A stretch of 64,000 bases of DNA from Larus michahellis. Taxonomy: Eukaryota; Chordata; Aves; Charadriiformes; Laridae. The notes beneath the pieces are model-generated. The model searched no databases. It was given only the letters and a program-made list of their open reading frames with translations, and was not told the origin of the DNA. Of this stretch, positions 34,101-47,200 are shown one piece after another; positions within the stretch are counted from its first letter, which is position 1; every line of letters begins with the position of its first letter. The position numbers and the translations under genes are program-made. The DNA is taken from positions 167,970,678 through 168,034,677 of the forward strand of contig NC_133897.1 in NCBI RefSeq assembly GCF_964199755.1, in the 5' to 3' direction.

Positions 34101-37100
34101 ATAAATTGTTGTGCGTTTCTCAAATCTTAACAGCTTCATATCTGTGGGAATTGGGAGAGGAGGCAAAAAAAGAAGGTTGTTCACTGGATTGTCTGCAGTC
34201 ATTCATACTCATCTCACTTGTACTAAGGAAAGTGCTTTAAGCAGAAAACCAGCATGTATCGTTCCTGCAATGACACTGTTTGTGCCTGGAGACTGTCACT
34301 CAGTGGCTCCTGTGGTCCAGGCAGGGATGGGGTTTAATGTTTTTGTTTTGCTCTGCTTCTCTGTCCTCCAGAAGTATCCAGGGTTTCCAAGCAACGATGT
34401 TTGTTGCTACCTGTAGACCAATTTTGGACTCTGTCAGGTTTTTCCAGTCCCTCATGACCTTTCCAGTCCTTCTGGGCTCCCTCCTTCTGCACCCACAACC
34501 ACTTCATCACCTCTTGCCAAATGACTCAGGATGCAGCAGAGGCACAAAGTGCATGGAAACAGCTGCAAGAGTTAAACTACGAATGGCAGTGAAAATGACT
34601 GAGAAATAAAACAAGTCCTGGTCAAGAAGGCATCTCAGCAGACCAGGACCCTTTGTCTTTAGAGAAGAAATGGCCAAGGGGAGCTCAGAGTCAAGATTTG
34701 TAAGGTCAGAAATGGCTTGGAAACAGAATAAAGGACATCCAGTTGCTCTTTGTTTTCCCCAAATTACCCCCCAAGGAGTAATCTTGATCACCTGCCTGCA
34801 AGATCCTGAGCAGATGATCCTGTGCCCAACCCCTGTGATCGGTTACAGTCATTCTTCCTTTGCCTAGTTCCTCCTTTTCTGCAGCAGGTTCAGCCCCCAA
34901 CGATTTCTGTTTCTGCCTGTGCCCAGAGCAGGATGGAGGGGCTGAGCATCTGGTTTTCAAAGTCTTCCGCTCTGTTCTCTGGATTTGCCTTGACCTTGAG
35001 CATAAATCTTTAATTATCTTCTCTTTTAGCAAGACCCACGTGACAGCTACTGTAGGAACTATACTTCAAAAATAAACTGTGAAAAAGCCATACTCTCCAA
35101 ACAAGACTTTGTATAAATACATGCATAAACAATGTTAGGCAGGAAACATGATCTGATAGAGCATGGAGGGAAATGGTAGGTATTAGTCTACATGTTTGTT
35201 TTACGTATAATAGTCAGGCTTCTCTCAGCCAGCTGGAGAAATGGAAAACAAAACTTCCTACCCTTCCATCCACATCAAAAATCCAGAAACGAAACTGAAT
35301 TATCGCACTGAATTCAGCTCATCTTGGAGCCAACTGAGCAGAAAAATGCAGCTCCTCAGCAGGAGGAAGGGAGCAACACGTGAACACAGCCCACGACAAG
35401 AAAGAAGAAAGGCTTTGAAATTAAAACAAATAAAGGAACAGTAAATAAATGACACTGTTAAAGCAAAGTGCAGCTGAATAGAAAATCTGCAAGTGAGAAA
35501 TAGGCTGTAGGAAGTGGAAATGTGAGAAAGCATTTAAATAGATTAGAGAGAGGGAAGGTTAATAATAATAAACAAGATTAATATTTCACCCAGAACTGGA
35601 AAGAGAGAAGGAAAGATCTGAGAAGTATTAGTGCAAAGCAAAATAAATCAAAGCAAACACACAAAGCTTGGGGGGAGATAATTAAAGACAGGCAAAGTGA
35701 AGGTAAGAAATAAGATGGGACGGGATGGACATATTGACGCTTCGCTGTTTCTCCTATCGTGGCATTACTTAGCGCTGTGCAAAATGTACATGTTGTTATG
35801 TGCAGACACTGTTCAGGTATTAACCATAGCCCTTCAGGGGCTGAGGAGCATTTTCTACAGCTCCCCAAATCCCAGTTTAACCAGCCACTGGAGTTAAACT
35901 GCGGGGTCTCCTGTGGGGCCTGGATAGAGAATGCATCTGGGGCATCACCTGGCTCCTGTCCCTGTGTCCCTGAAGGAGAAGACTGCAAAAGCTTTGGGAC
36001 CCAGACTGGGGTCTGGCCAGGTCCCAAAAACACACTGTTCTTGTGCGCTGTTGATATTGCAATCACGCCCAGGGGCACTGCAAAGGCTTTGAGCTCCAAC
36101 CAGCACCATAGCAGTGGGGCGGGTGACAGAGAGCAGCCCACTTTTTCAAGCGAGGGGAGAAGACAGTTGGAAGAAAAGCCAGGGCAAAGACAACTGGGGT
36201 AGTGGGAAGTGCAGATGGTGTCAGGAGAACACAGTGTGGAAGTGTTAAAACTACTTTCCCAGAGACATAAAAAAAAATAAAATAAGAGAGGGGAGGGTAG
36301 CAGGGTGAATCTTGCTGCAGAAACTGGGCCACGTGGGTGTTAACCCAATGGTGTCACAAAGGACATTAAACAGTTAACAGAGCCTGGGAATTTTAAGGAA
36401 GAAACCTTAACCCACTTTGCATTTGGCAGCCAACAGCAAGTGTTTGTGCCAGACCTTGGGAGCACGTTGTGCAAGGCCTGTCCCTTTTGTGTAACTGGAG
36501 CCAGACAAAACGTGTTTTCAACCCGTGATGAAGTGGCAAGGTCTAAACTGCCAGGTCCAGGGACGTTTTAACCTCAACTGTCCCCACTTTCTACACTTTT
36601 CTTTCTGGAGGGTGGCTCCAATCACAGGTTTCCTCCATGGTACAGGGAGGAAACTCTGTGATTCAGCTCAGGGTTGCAAATTGCAGCCTCAGTGAAAAAA
36701 GGAGATGCCATGGGAGAACGTGTGAAGAAGCAGCCATGGGCAGTGCACCTGGTGTGCCTGAGTCACACAGATGCATGCAGGGCAAGAGGTCCATCCCAGC
36801 CCCAGACAGCATCAAGCTGATCTGGTTGTGTCCTCTCCTCCTTCCTTGGCAGGTCAGGGAAAGGCAGGTTGCTCCATCTGGCCATGCAGTGGCAACAGGG
36901 TTAGGTGAAGGACTGCGTGGGGGGAAATCATGGGATCCAGAAACCCCAGGAAAAAAGGGAGATCTGAGTGTGATATTTTGCCTTTTCACCCTAAGGCCTG
37001 ACTGTTGCAGGCAGCCTGTTCTATTCTTCCCTTTCTCAAACCACATCTGGGTCTGTAGCTGACCTGGTAGGCTCAGGACAACAGGAGAGTGCTCCTCAGG

Positions 37101-40100
37101 TCAGCCTCATGGCAGATGACAGAGGCTACCAAACCTGCATCTAGGAAGGATAGGCGTAGCCCAGATGCACCATGTCTGGTTGAAATACAAGGTGATCCAG
37201 GTAGACTTCCATCTCAGCATGACAGCTGTGATGGTCACAAGTAGCCTTGTGTAGTCACAGTGGGTGAGGAACATGAGTCCTTTAGGGTCACAGCTACCAG
37301 CCAACGGAGGACCAAAGCCATTTTGTCACATTCCCTTAACCTCCAAGGTCCTAAGAGATAATTCAGCCTATCAGCTTGGAGGCTTATGGGGAGATATCAA
37401 ATGGCACCATCATGTATGGAGTTAATGACCATGATTCACATCCCTGCCAATGCCCTGGCTGAAGGGTCAGATCCAGACTAGCTTACCAAACAGGGCACAA
37501 GCCCAGCCCTAACGCCGACCATGCCATTGGAGCATCAAAATGTCTTGGGCACACCCCAACGAGCATTGTCTCAAACAGTGCCCTGACATGGGGCTGCTCC
37601 TTGCAATTTGGCTGTAACTATCCTGTTTGGAGAGGAAAGAGGTTAGAGTTACGGATGTGAATCATCCTTCTTGGATCCAGGGCCAAGGTTTATTATTCTG
37701 TGGTGGCACCTCTGCAGCCAGGAGGGGGGTTATTGGAGACCTGCAGGGTCTGAATGAAAAAGGGCAGTGAAGAAGGATGATTGGGAGAAGAAAGAAGAGG
37801 TGAGACAGGAAAACCCATCACCCTCTTGGAATTCCCCCAAAAGAGTTAATGCCAGTCCTCACCAAGGAGGACGCCACTGGCCACAACTGTGTTTGGGGAG
37901 AAATGATCCTCACAGGTTTATTTAAGTTTGCCCTTGTAACACAGCTCAGTTGGTAATTCCCCAAACTGTCATTGCTTTTCCATTGAAAGTGGGATTTTCC
38001 CATTGTCCGAGGTCCAGCCTTCCTCATCTACTTTAATGACATGAGCAGTCAACGTGCAGGCACTAAAATGAGACTGTCCCATCTGCCACATGTTCATGCT
38101 GGTCCTGACAAGTGAGGATCTGTTCTTTGGAAATCTTAGGCCACAATAGGCATCTGACCTATGCCAGAACGAATGCTTATGAAAGGCCAAAGATATTGTC
38201 AAGGCTCTCCAGGAAGAAAAGTAGGTGACAGCTCTCATGTTTGTCTTCACAACTGTCTTTCTGATCTCTGTGGGGTTTTTGTGTTTGTTTTATGGTTACA
38301 TGATGGTGTAGACAGCAGTCATTTGAACCCGCCGAGCCAGTGATATGTGAAACTCATCTAGGACACAGCTGTGGTAGCAGCTGGCCTTGTGAGAACTTCC
38401 ACAGCTATCCACGGAGACACCAAGAAAACCTTAGTCTAGTTGTCCCTTTTACTTCTGTAAAAAATAAACTTTTCCATGTCTACCCATTATAAAGGGTAGA
38501 CATGCGCACCCCACTCCAGAATGCAGGCAAACAGTCACGATTTTCAAAATTGCTCCTTTTTAAAAAAAAAATTGCTTTAAGTTCTTGACTCATCTTTTGT
38601 GTGATGGGCATTTGAGGCCTGGAAGTGATCCTCTGCGCTGAAAACCAATACCTGAAGTTTCCAAAGTGAAGTGAAAGCTGAGAATAAAATGAGAAAAGCA
38701 CGTTTCTCCCTGTCTGTGGGAAAGCTGTGATGAGCTCCAGAGACAACCTCTCTACTCTTCATTTGTTTTAGGGGCTCTGGGTCTGATATTTTCCACATGG
38801 ATCCCAACTGGGAGTGGAAAAAGTCGTGAGTGGAAAAACTCAGCACGTGCGTGGGAAGATCTGGATGCTCTGGTTTCTCACTTGACCCACTCCTGCTGAT
38901 CCAGCCAGGTACGGCATCAAAACCCCAGTTGCATATGAGAAGAGCTTGGGCCATCCCTCGTTACGTCTAGAAACTTGTCACACCTGAGGTAATAGCCATG
39001 CTGAAACCTCCGCAACTGCGGCCAAGGAGGATGAGGAGAGCAGGGCTGTCCCCGGAGGAGGAGAGCCCACAGCAGGCGGAGGTGCTGGAGATCAAGGAAA
39101 TATCCTGGCCGAAAACATCCCAGCCCGTCGGGTGTGTTCAACGGGGCAGAGAAACAAACAGGATGATATCTGGGAACACAATCATATTCCTCTCTGGGCG
39201 AGCAGAAGGGTATTTTCCCAGGAGCATTAGCCAAAAATTCAAGGCTGTTTTTTGTTTGGTTGTTTTTTTGCTTGTTTTGGTTTTTTTTTAAATTATTATT
39301 ATTTTGGAAAAGCAGGGCAATGTTTTGCTGGGATGTGCATGTTTGCGCTGGCAGAGGGAAAGACATCAGTCCACCTCAAGAGTATCCCTGCACACTATAT
39401 CTGGGGCTTTGACTCCTCTCACCCCATCCCCAATGCTCACGAGGCATGGTGAGAGCAGCTCATGTACCATGATCCATCCCATCCACAGTTGGAGCGGCCC
39501 CTCCAAATCCATCTTGCCAACCACTCAGCACAAACAAAGGCTTGTAAACCTCATGGATGACAGCCTGGGAGGGGCATGGGAACCAAAAGACACCCACGCT
39601 GATCTAGGGAGCAATACCAAGGTGGAAAAGTCATCCTAGGTTTGCCAGTACCCTCCTGCTTGCCAAGGAAAGGGCATGGTAGGAACAACTTGCCCCATCT
39701 TGATTGCATACACAATGTACCAGGCTTTCACCCACTCCCAACTTGTTAAAAAGTCAGGAAAAAGACAACCATGCCTTGAAGGGACTTTACAGTGTTTCAG
39801 CAAAGGCTTCCAGAGCCTCAAAATTGAGTCTGGGTGAGGAGAGGCATGTCCAAAGTCACGGGGGTGGGAGAGCGGTGGCTTTTGCTCCTTAGCCTGCAGC
39901 AGCTGCAGTTGCTCCTCCTGCCAGCTTTGAGCTGACCACTGCTGCAGGAGCAGGGCTGGGGGAAGGAAACAAGATCTCCGATGGGAAAAGAGGCCTATGC
40001 AACTTTCCTTCCTCTGAAAGCAAAGCCCTGGGACATGCCCTCCCATTTCTGGGCTGTAAACACAGTGCTTGGCATCAGGCCCCAGTTTTGCTCACAGCTG

Positions 40101-41117
40101 CTCTCTCCTGCCTCTCTGCATGGAGGAGAACCCACTTTCTTTCAAGCTGAAAGGGAGATGGGATGAAGGAAGCACAGGCAGAAATTGCTCTGGGGTGGAT
40201 TCAGCACCATGAGACCCATTCTACAGCCAAAACCTCACCCTTTGTCCTGTGGGCATGGCTTTCACAGCTGACATACAGGGTATCTCCTCTCCTCTGACAC
40301 ATCCACAGCACCAAGCAATGCATCTGGTGTCACCCGTTTGCTTCTTCACAGTCCTGCCAAAGCATGCAGTGCAGCATTTAGCATGGAGGGTCTGGAGTGG
40401 GAGGTGAGATTATCTGTGGGGACGCTGCTGTGACAGCCTCCAACCCAGCTCCCTCTTGTTCCAAATACGAGGAAGGGACCATGCATGCAGGACCATTTCA
40501 GTAATGCCTGGGAGATGCTGAGCACCACTGCTGCTGGTTTCCTTGGAAGCAGGACAGCATCTCGGGCAGCACTGGGTTTCTGCCACCACGCCTTGGCAAC
40601 GGTGGGTATTTTGGGAAATGAAATACGATCAGACCTAAAAATTCATCAAGCTCTGCTTCCTCCAAATCCTTCAGCCCCACAGCAGGCAGCAAACCCTGGG
40701 GAGAAGATCTGTCTCCAGATACATCCCCCCCAGCAGTAAGGTCCGCACGCCCAGGGAAAGCTTTGCACTGCTCTAAGCATGGGGAAAGGAGACACAGAGT
40801 AGTCTGGGGAGGTTCTTCTGATGTGGGGAGGGGGTAAAGCACCATCCTTCATTCTCACCACTGCTGACATCCAGCTGGGAGCTGGGTGATGAGCAGCCAA
40901 GCCAGTCCCCCAGCTTTTTCAGGGTGGAGCAGATCCCCAAGCCTCCTCCTGGCTCTCCTGTCTGCTCTAGCATGGGCTGTACCAGGCTCAGCCCTCCTTC
41001 TCATCCACGTCAGTGCTGGGCAGGAGGGCAGCCTGCCTGCTGAAGGGAACTGAAGGTCAACAGCAGCATGTAATCCTTCTGCTGCCTTTCAAGGTTTTCT
41101 GAGGATATGGGGCTCCA
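34101..41117. other. Gene-free interval between LTR and CR1 nest
   Basis: It holds only chance frames, the longest 187 codons at 35,578-36,141 (minus). There is a T-rich tract at 39,246-39,305 and GC-rich unique DNA at 39.0-41.0 kb. No LY6 motif was found. Confidence 0.5.
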
Positions 41118-41578
41118 TCAGAGGGCCACAAAGATGATCAGAGGGCTGGAACACCTATGCTGTGAGGACAGGCTGAGAGAGTTGGGGTTGTTCAGCCTGG
41201 AGAAGAGAAGGCTCCAGGGAGACCTTACAGTGGCCTTCCAGTACCTAAAGGGGGCATACAGGAAAGATGGGGAGGGACTCCTTATCAGGGAGGGGAGCCA
41301 TAGGATGAGGGGTAATGGTTTTAAACTGAAAGAGGGGAGATTTACATTAGCTATTAGGAAGAAATTCTTTCCTGTGAGGGTGGTGAGACACTGGAACAGG
41401 TTGCCCGGGGAAGTTGTCAATGCCCCATCATTGGAGGTGTTCAGGGCCAGGTTGGATGGGGCTTTGAGCAACCTTGTCTAGTGGGAGGCGTCCCTGCCCA
41501 TGGCAGGGGGATTGGAACTAGATGATTTTTAAGGTCCTTTCCAACCCGAACCATTCTATGATTCTATGATTCTGTGAT
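41118..41578 (+). mobile_element. CR1 LINE 3' fragment (young, open ORF2 tail)
   Basis: The ORF2 C-terminus is open from [20 protein letters not shown] through [12 protein letters not shown] to SNLV. The octamer end is ATTCTATGATTCTATGATTC. It is nearly identical to the inverted copy at 46,487-47,200. Confidence 0.95.
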
Positions 41579-42081
41579 CTCATCCTGGCACTGGGCTATT
41601 CCAGGGACCAAGTCTGTTTGCACTGTCAAGAGCCTTGGAGTTGAACGTGCAATAAGGCCAAGGGGTCCTGGACCCCTTCAGACCTACTGAGTAGCCTCCG
41701 CCCACGGCTTCAACCATGAGACCTGTCACCCTGCTAACAACAAATTAGGCAGTGGCCATGTAACCAGTGCACCCTGCAATGCCTACACCCTTGCCTTCCC
41801 CTCTGTGTCTACATCCATCCACTGTAAAAGCTCCCGTGTGATGGAAAGCCAGGGAGAGATGTCTTTCTGTGCTGTTTACATGACCAGCTCCTAACAAAAG
41901 CTCCTTGGCACTACAGTGAGTCAAAGAACAGCATTCTGGAGGAGTGAGCGATGCGGGAACAGCCCCAGCTTTGCTGTGACAGCTTTCTGCATCATGTCAT
42001 GGAGACGATGAGTGTTCACACCAGTTATAGCAGCGCAGTGCTGGAGGGACCTGGGAGAGGCAAGCTCCCAGACAGATCCCA

Positions 42082-42107
42082 GAAGATGTCTGTGCACAGA
42101 CATCTTC
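42082..42107. repeat. 26-bp perfect palindrome
   Basis: The half-site GAAGATGTCTGTG is followed directly by its reverse complement, with no spacer and no mismatch. Confidence 0.97.
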
Positions 42108-42835
42108 AGTGGGTGGGCAGGCTGAACCTTCCTGGTCCAGGAGTAAGAACATCCCTGGACCAGCTGGATGAAGCATCACCAAGATCCTGAGTGCCGAGAT
42201 GCAAAGAGCCCTCCAGGTCAGGATGAGAACCCCTGTGTTGTTTTCTCCATCTTAACTACATGAATCAGGGACACCGAATGACTCTTCTGAGGTCAGAAAT
42301 GGGGAAGGAATGGTAGAGCTTAGTTTGAAGTCTCACCTAGACCATGCTCTCCGCAAAAACCTTCATGGACTTTTTCTCTACTTTCACACAGTTGTTGAAG
42401 GCATCAGGCAGTGGGTTGTAAACAGGGTATAAACCCACACATGAGGAGGAAAAAGGTAGCATTTCCATTATTTACTTTCAACGTGGGTTGGAGATGCCAG
42501 TCTTGCTTTTTGGCTGTGACCATTTATGGGAGGAATGGAGGGAATTAGCAGAGTTTAGTCTTAGAGGGGCAGGAAGATGTTCAAGGGGACATTGCAAAGA
42601 GGGAATGTGTAGGAAAATCAGAAAGAGAGGACAGAGGCACCCATAATGGGACAGAAAGGTGCAGCCCCATCCAATTTGATCCCTTCTTTTCTCCCTAGGA
42701 CCTCAGAAATGCCAAGAAAATAAGTTTCCCTCGAGGTTACCCAGGCCAAGACCAACATGAGCCGAGCAATTTTGGGGACTCCCAGCTGTGGGTGAGGGAG
42801 GGATAGAGGGTCGCACCTCACTTCCATTGGGTGTC

Positions 42836-43317
42836 ACATTCTGGGCTCCCCATTTCAAGAACGACAAGAAACTACTGGAAAGAGTCTGGCAGAGGGCTAT
42901 GAAGATGATGAAGGAACTGGACCATCTCTCTTATGGGGAAAGGCTGAAGGACCTGGTTCTGTTCAGCCTGGAGAAGACTGAGAGGGGATCTCATCAATGA
43001 TGATCAATATCTACAGGGTGGGTGGCAAGAGGATGGGGCCAGACTCTTCTCAGTGGTGCCCAGAGACAGGACAAGGGGCAATGGACACAAATTGGAACAC
43101 AGGAAATTCCATCTCAACATGAGGAAAAACTACTTTGGGGGTGCCAGAGCACTGGAACAGGCTGCCCAGTGACTTTGTGGAGTCTCCTTCTCTGATGATA
43201 TTCAAAACCCACCTGGATGCATTCCTGTCCAACCTGCTCTGGGTGACGTGGCTTTGGCAGATGATCTCCGAAGGTCCCTTCCAACTCCCACCATTCTGTG
43301 GTTCTGTGATTCTGTGA
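42836..43317 (+). mobile_element. CR1 LINE 3' fragment, second subfamily
   Basis: It begins near TTCTGGGCTCCCCATTTCAAG and includes the GATGGGGCCAGACTCTTCTC and AGACAGGACAAGGGGCAATG blocks. It ends CATTCTGTGGTTCTGTGATT. The reading frame is broken. Confidence 0.92.
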
Positions 43318-43979
43318 CTCCAAGCAGCCCATGGCCACAGGCTCTGGATTGAAACCTTGCAGGGCTCGGTACGAGCTTTTGAGGTTCAGATGCAAATGCC
43401 CCCTCTTCTAGCACATGCACCCCGGAAGCTGATATTAGATGCACCAGAATTACCCTACACAGACAAACCAAGGCACATCCCCAGCTGCCACCAGCGTGGG
43501 AGCAAGCAGACACTGGAGGCTGGCCAGGGCCTATCGTCAGCAAGCTGGCATCGGCAGCTCCGTCCTGCAGCCATCCTTCCCTGGGCTGCTTCCAGCCAAG
43601 CCATCTCATCCCTTGCACGGCTGCTGGTTTTCCCCCTGGAAATTGTTCCAGGAGCACAGGTTTTCTGCTGGCAGACAGCATTTTGTGGCCGGTCCACCAC
43701 CACGCAGAGGCACCAGCTCCCTCTCGTGGGCTCAGTTTGTTTCTCCGCCCTGGAAACCATCCAGGATTTCCCAGGAAAGTGGTTTTTTTTGTTCCCCATC
43801 CCCCTGCATAATTCAGAATATTCATTAGTGCACCAGACGTGGAAGTTTTATGGAAATGTGCCAACTTCCATCAAGTTTCCTCTCGTAGGCAGGGTTTTTT
43901 TGATAGTTTTGTCACCCCTTCTTTTTTCTTTTTTCTTTTTCTCACTGAAGCTGGGATTCAAAACAACTAATTTAGGCAT

Positions 43980-44482
43980 TGCCACAGCTTAACCACGACT
44001 GGCAGCCATGAGGACCTCTCCCCCCACCCTGCAGTACTATAAGAAGAGGGAGAAAAAGGAAAAACAAGCCTACAACTCTTGGGTTGAGATAGTTTAATAG
44101 AACAGTAACAGAAGCGAGAATAATAATAATAATAGTAAAAGAATATACAAAATTGCGATGCAATACGATTGCTCACCACCCAATGATCGATTGCCCAGCC
44201 TGTCCCGAAAAGCGATCACAGATTCCTGCCCCCTGGTCAACCCCCATTTATATACTGAGTATATGGTATGGAATATTCCTTTGGCCAGCTTGTCGTCTGT
44301 GCTCCCTCTCAGCTTCTACGGGAAGCTGAAAATGTCCTTGATTTAATATAAACATCACTTAGTAACAACTAAAAGAATCTGAGTTATCAACATTCTTATT
44401 CTCATACAATTTATTCTCATAAATGTAAAACACAGCAGCTACTGAGAAGAAAATTAACTCTATCCCAGCCTAAACCAGGACA
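43980..44482 (-). mobile_element. Solo ERVL-type LTR with 5-bp target duplication
   Basis: A 503-bp element has TG...CA ends. On the minus strand it starts with a TGTCCTGGTTTAGGC block, as in a widespread avian ERVL LTR, and contains a TATA box (44,246-44,254) and ATTAAA (44,093-44,098). A perfect GGCAT duplication flanks it (43,975-43,979 and 44,483-44,487). No internal retroviral sequence remains, so it arose by LTR-LTR recombination. Confidence 0.88.
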
Positions 44483-44660
44483 GGCATGTAAATGGTTGAT
44501 CTCTCTGATTCACTTGCCTTGAGCCTCTGGAAGGAGTTGGGGGTCTCCATTGAGACCTCCAAACACCATCTTCGATGCCTGTCCTAGGAGGGGGGAGTCA
44601 CCCCAGAAGTGCCCAGCTCTCTGCAACTTGGGGGGCAGGCACAGACTGAGGCATCCACCA

Positions 44661-45100
44661 CGTCATATGAGGAGAGTCTAAGGGAACTGGGCATGTTTAG
44701 CTTGGAGAAGAGAAGGCTGAGAGAAGACCTCATTGCCCTCTACAACTCCCTGAAAGGAGGTTGGAGAGAGGTGGGTGTTGGCCTCTTCTCCCACGTGAAT
44801 AATGACAGGACCAGAGGAAATGGTCTGAAGTTGCGGCAGGGCAGGTTTAGATTAGATATTAGGAAGAATTACTTTACTGAAATAGTGGTCAGGCACTGGA
44901 ACAGCCTGCCCAGGGAGGTGGTTGAGTCACCATCCCTAGAGGTATTTAAGAAATGTGTAGATTTGGCACTTCAGGGTATGCCCTAATGACAGAGATTGTA
45001 GGTTTGGGTTTTTTTTGTGTGCGTATGGTTGGACTCAATGATCTCAAAGGTCCTTTCCAACCATGAAGATTCTATGATTCTATGATTCTATTCTGTGATT
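44661..45100 (+). mobile_element. CR1 LINE 3' fragment, third subfamily
   Basis: The ORF2 tail includes [20 protein letters not shown] and [20 protein letters not shown]. The octamer end is GATTCTATGATTCTATGATT. Confidence 0.93.
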
Positions 45101-46486
45101 TAGATATGTCAATGAAGGCCACAGTCCCAAAGGCCATTTCAGTTATCAATACTTGAAATCGAGTATGTTTTGTGGAGCCAAAAGTCAAGAATGAAAAGGA
45201 GAGTAAAAATTAAAAAAAAAAAAACAAAAAAAAAAACACAAAACAAAACAACCTCTTTTGATTTGTACCACAGACGAAAACATGGCTTGACCCCAAACAG
45301 TGCCTGGGAAAAGCTTCTAGCTTTGGTTTGAAAAACTCCTTGTTTCCCCAAAGAGCTGGAATTACCCCCAGAGCTGAATTTCCTGCAGCATTTCCACTCA
45401 GTCCCTCAGCAGGGAGGTGTCACGAGTCCAGAGAGGTGTTTGTCCATCCTGCAGCACACGCTGGCAGGGTGCGCCAGGTTGCTTGCCCCCTCTCCCTCTT
45501 CCCTAGCTTGCGTGGCCCAGCATGTCTCACCAGCATCCTGATGATGCTGGCCACCCCACAAACCAAATGAGGATCTCACCTCCTGCTGTGAGCCCTGTGG
45601 AGAATTAGTCAACACATCAGGGGGCTGCTGGACTTTAGAAAGGTGTTTTAGGTTTTCCTGCCTGGTGTGATACTCATATCAGTGGTGTGGGTGGCCATGG
45701 GACACATGGGGTTGTTGCTGACCACAGGAAGCCTTGTCTGTCCTCATCTGCCATCCCCACCCCTGGGGACCCCTACCCAGGGGACTGCTGCTCCCCCTTT
45801 TGCAAGGCTTGTTGGCTCCATCCCACTTCCAGCCTCCCTCCCAGCACTCCTCAAGCCTTGCCCACACACACAGCTTGGCGCAGGGCTAAATTTATCTCGT
45901 GGGTTTGGCTGTTTGAGGCTGTAAGCCGGTAGCTCTTATAGTGGAGGAGAAGGGTGACAACCACACACAGTGAGTCCAGCTGTCCTACAGCCTGGATCCA
46001 AAGGAGCCACGTCACAACTCCCTTTGACATCCATCCAACAAGTCCCTTAGGTATTTAAACTGCTAGCTATTGTCTGCAACCAGGCATTTATTATGCTGTT
46101 TGTAATTCGTTGTTGCTTCATCCCCATGCTGTGTTTGTCTGCCAGCTCCAGCCACTGAAAGGACTCTGTGCTTTGTGCTGCATCTTCTAAGTGACATGCT
46201 TGGGCACCTCTTTCTCCATGGACTTTTCTCCATGACCTACACTGGGGTCTCTGAGCTTCTTTGGAGGACAATTGCCCCCTCTCCCCTCTCTCCTCATGTC
46301 TGGCTGGTTGGGTATCCCCTCCCCAAATGCCTGCAGTAATGCCGTGCTGAGTATCTATAGCATCTTTCTCCCACACCCTGGACCATCTCCAGCTGAGTCA
46401 TCTCTTTTGCACTCTGCAGTGCCCTGAACCACTCAGGTGTTGTTCTGGGGAGAGAAGAAGGGTTTCTTCACCTCCCCCATCACCAT
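45101..46486. other. Gene-free interval within the CR1 nest
   Basis: It includes an A-rich block at 45,210-45,250. No coding signature was seen. Confidence 0.5.
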
Positions 46487-47200
46487 CACAGAATCACAGA
46501 ACCACAGAATGGTTCAGGTTGGAAAGGACCTTAAAAATCATCTAGTTCCAATCCCCCTGCCATGGGCAGGGACACCTCCCACTAGACAAGGTTGCTCAAA
46601 GCCTCATCCAGCCTGGCCTTGAACACTTCCAGGGATGGGGCATTGACAACTTACCTGGGCAACCTGTTCCAGTGTCTCACCACCCTCACAGGAAAGAATT
46701 TCTTCCTGATATCTAATCCAAATCTCCCCTCTTTCAGTTTAAAACCATTACCCCTCATCCTGTCGCTCCCCTCCCTGATAAGGAGTCCCTCCCCATCTTT
46801 CCTGTATGCCCCCTTTAGGTACTGGAAGGCCACTGTAAGGTCTCCCTGGAGCCTTCTCTTCTCCAGGCTGAACAACCCCAACTCTCTCAGCCTGTCCTCA
46901 CAGCATAGGTATTCCAGCCCTCTGATCATCTTCGTGGCCCTCCACTGGACCCGCTCCAACAGGTCCATGTCCTTCTTGTGTTGAGGACTCCAGAGCTGGA
47001 TTCATTACTCCAGGTGGGCTCTCATGAGAGCAGAGTAGAGGGGCAGAATCACCTCCCTCAACCTGCTGGCCACATTTCTTTTAATGCAGCCCAGGATTCG
47101 GTTGGCTTTGTGGGCTGCAAGTGCACATTGCCTGCTCATGTTGAGCTTCTTGTTTACCAGCACCCACAAGTCCTTTTCCTCAGGGCTGCTCTCAAGCCAT
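46487..47200 (-). mobile_element. CR1 LINE 3' fragment (young), inverted relative to 41.1 kb copy
   Basis: At about 710 bp it is one of the two longest CR1s here. It starts CACAGAATCACAGAACCAC. The minus strand encodes [20 protein letters not shown] and [20 protein letters not shown]. More 5' ORF2 sequence extends to about 47,200. Confidence 0.94.

Noticed and set aside
35578-36141. 187-codon minus frame
   Set aside because: It has mixed composition and no family resemblance, several other frames are open in the same place, and it has no promoter or splice context.
41107-41481. 124-codon frame that looks like a conserved protein
   Set aside because: It is the C-terminal part of CR1 ORF2, as are the frames at 46,651-46,968, 44,609-44,986, 48,700-49,101 and 20,212-20,571. 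These are not host genes.
43202-43992. Overlapping 220-codon (minus) and 211-codon (plus) open frames
   Set aside because: Both run through CR1 tail, unique DNA and the LTR boundary. Neither shows a domain, and two long opposing frames are expected in locally GC-rich, stop-poor DNA.
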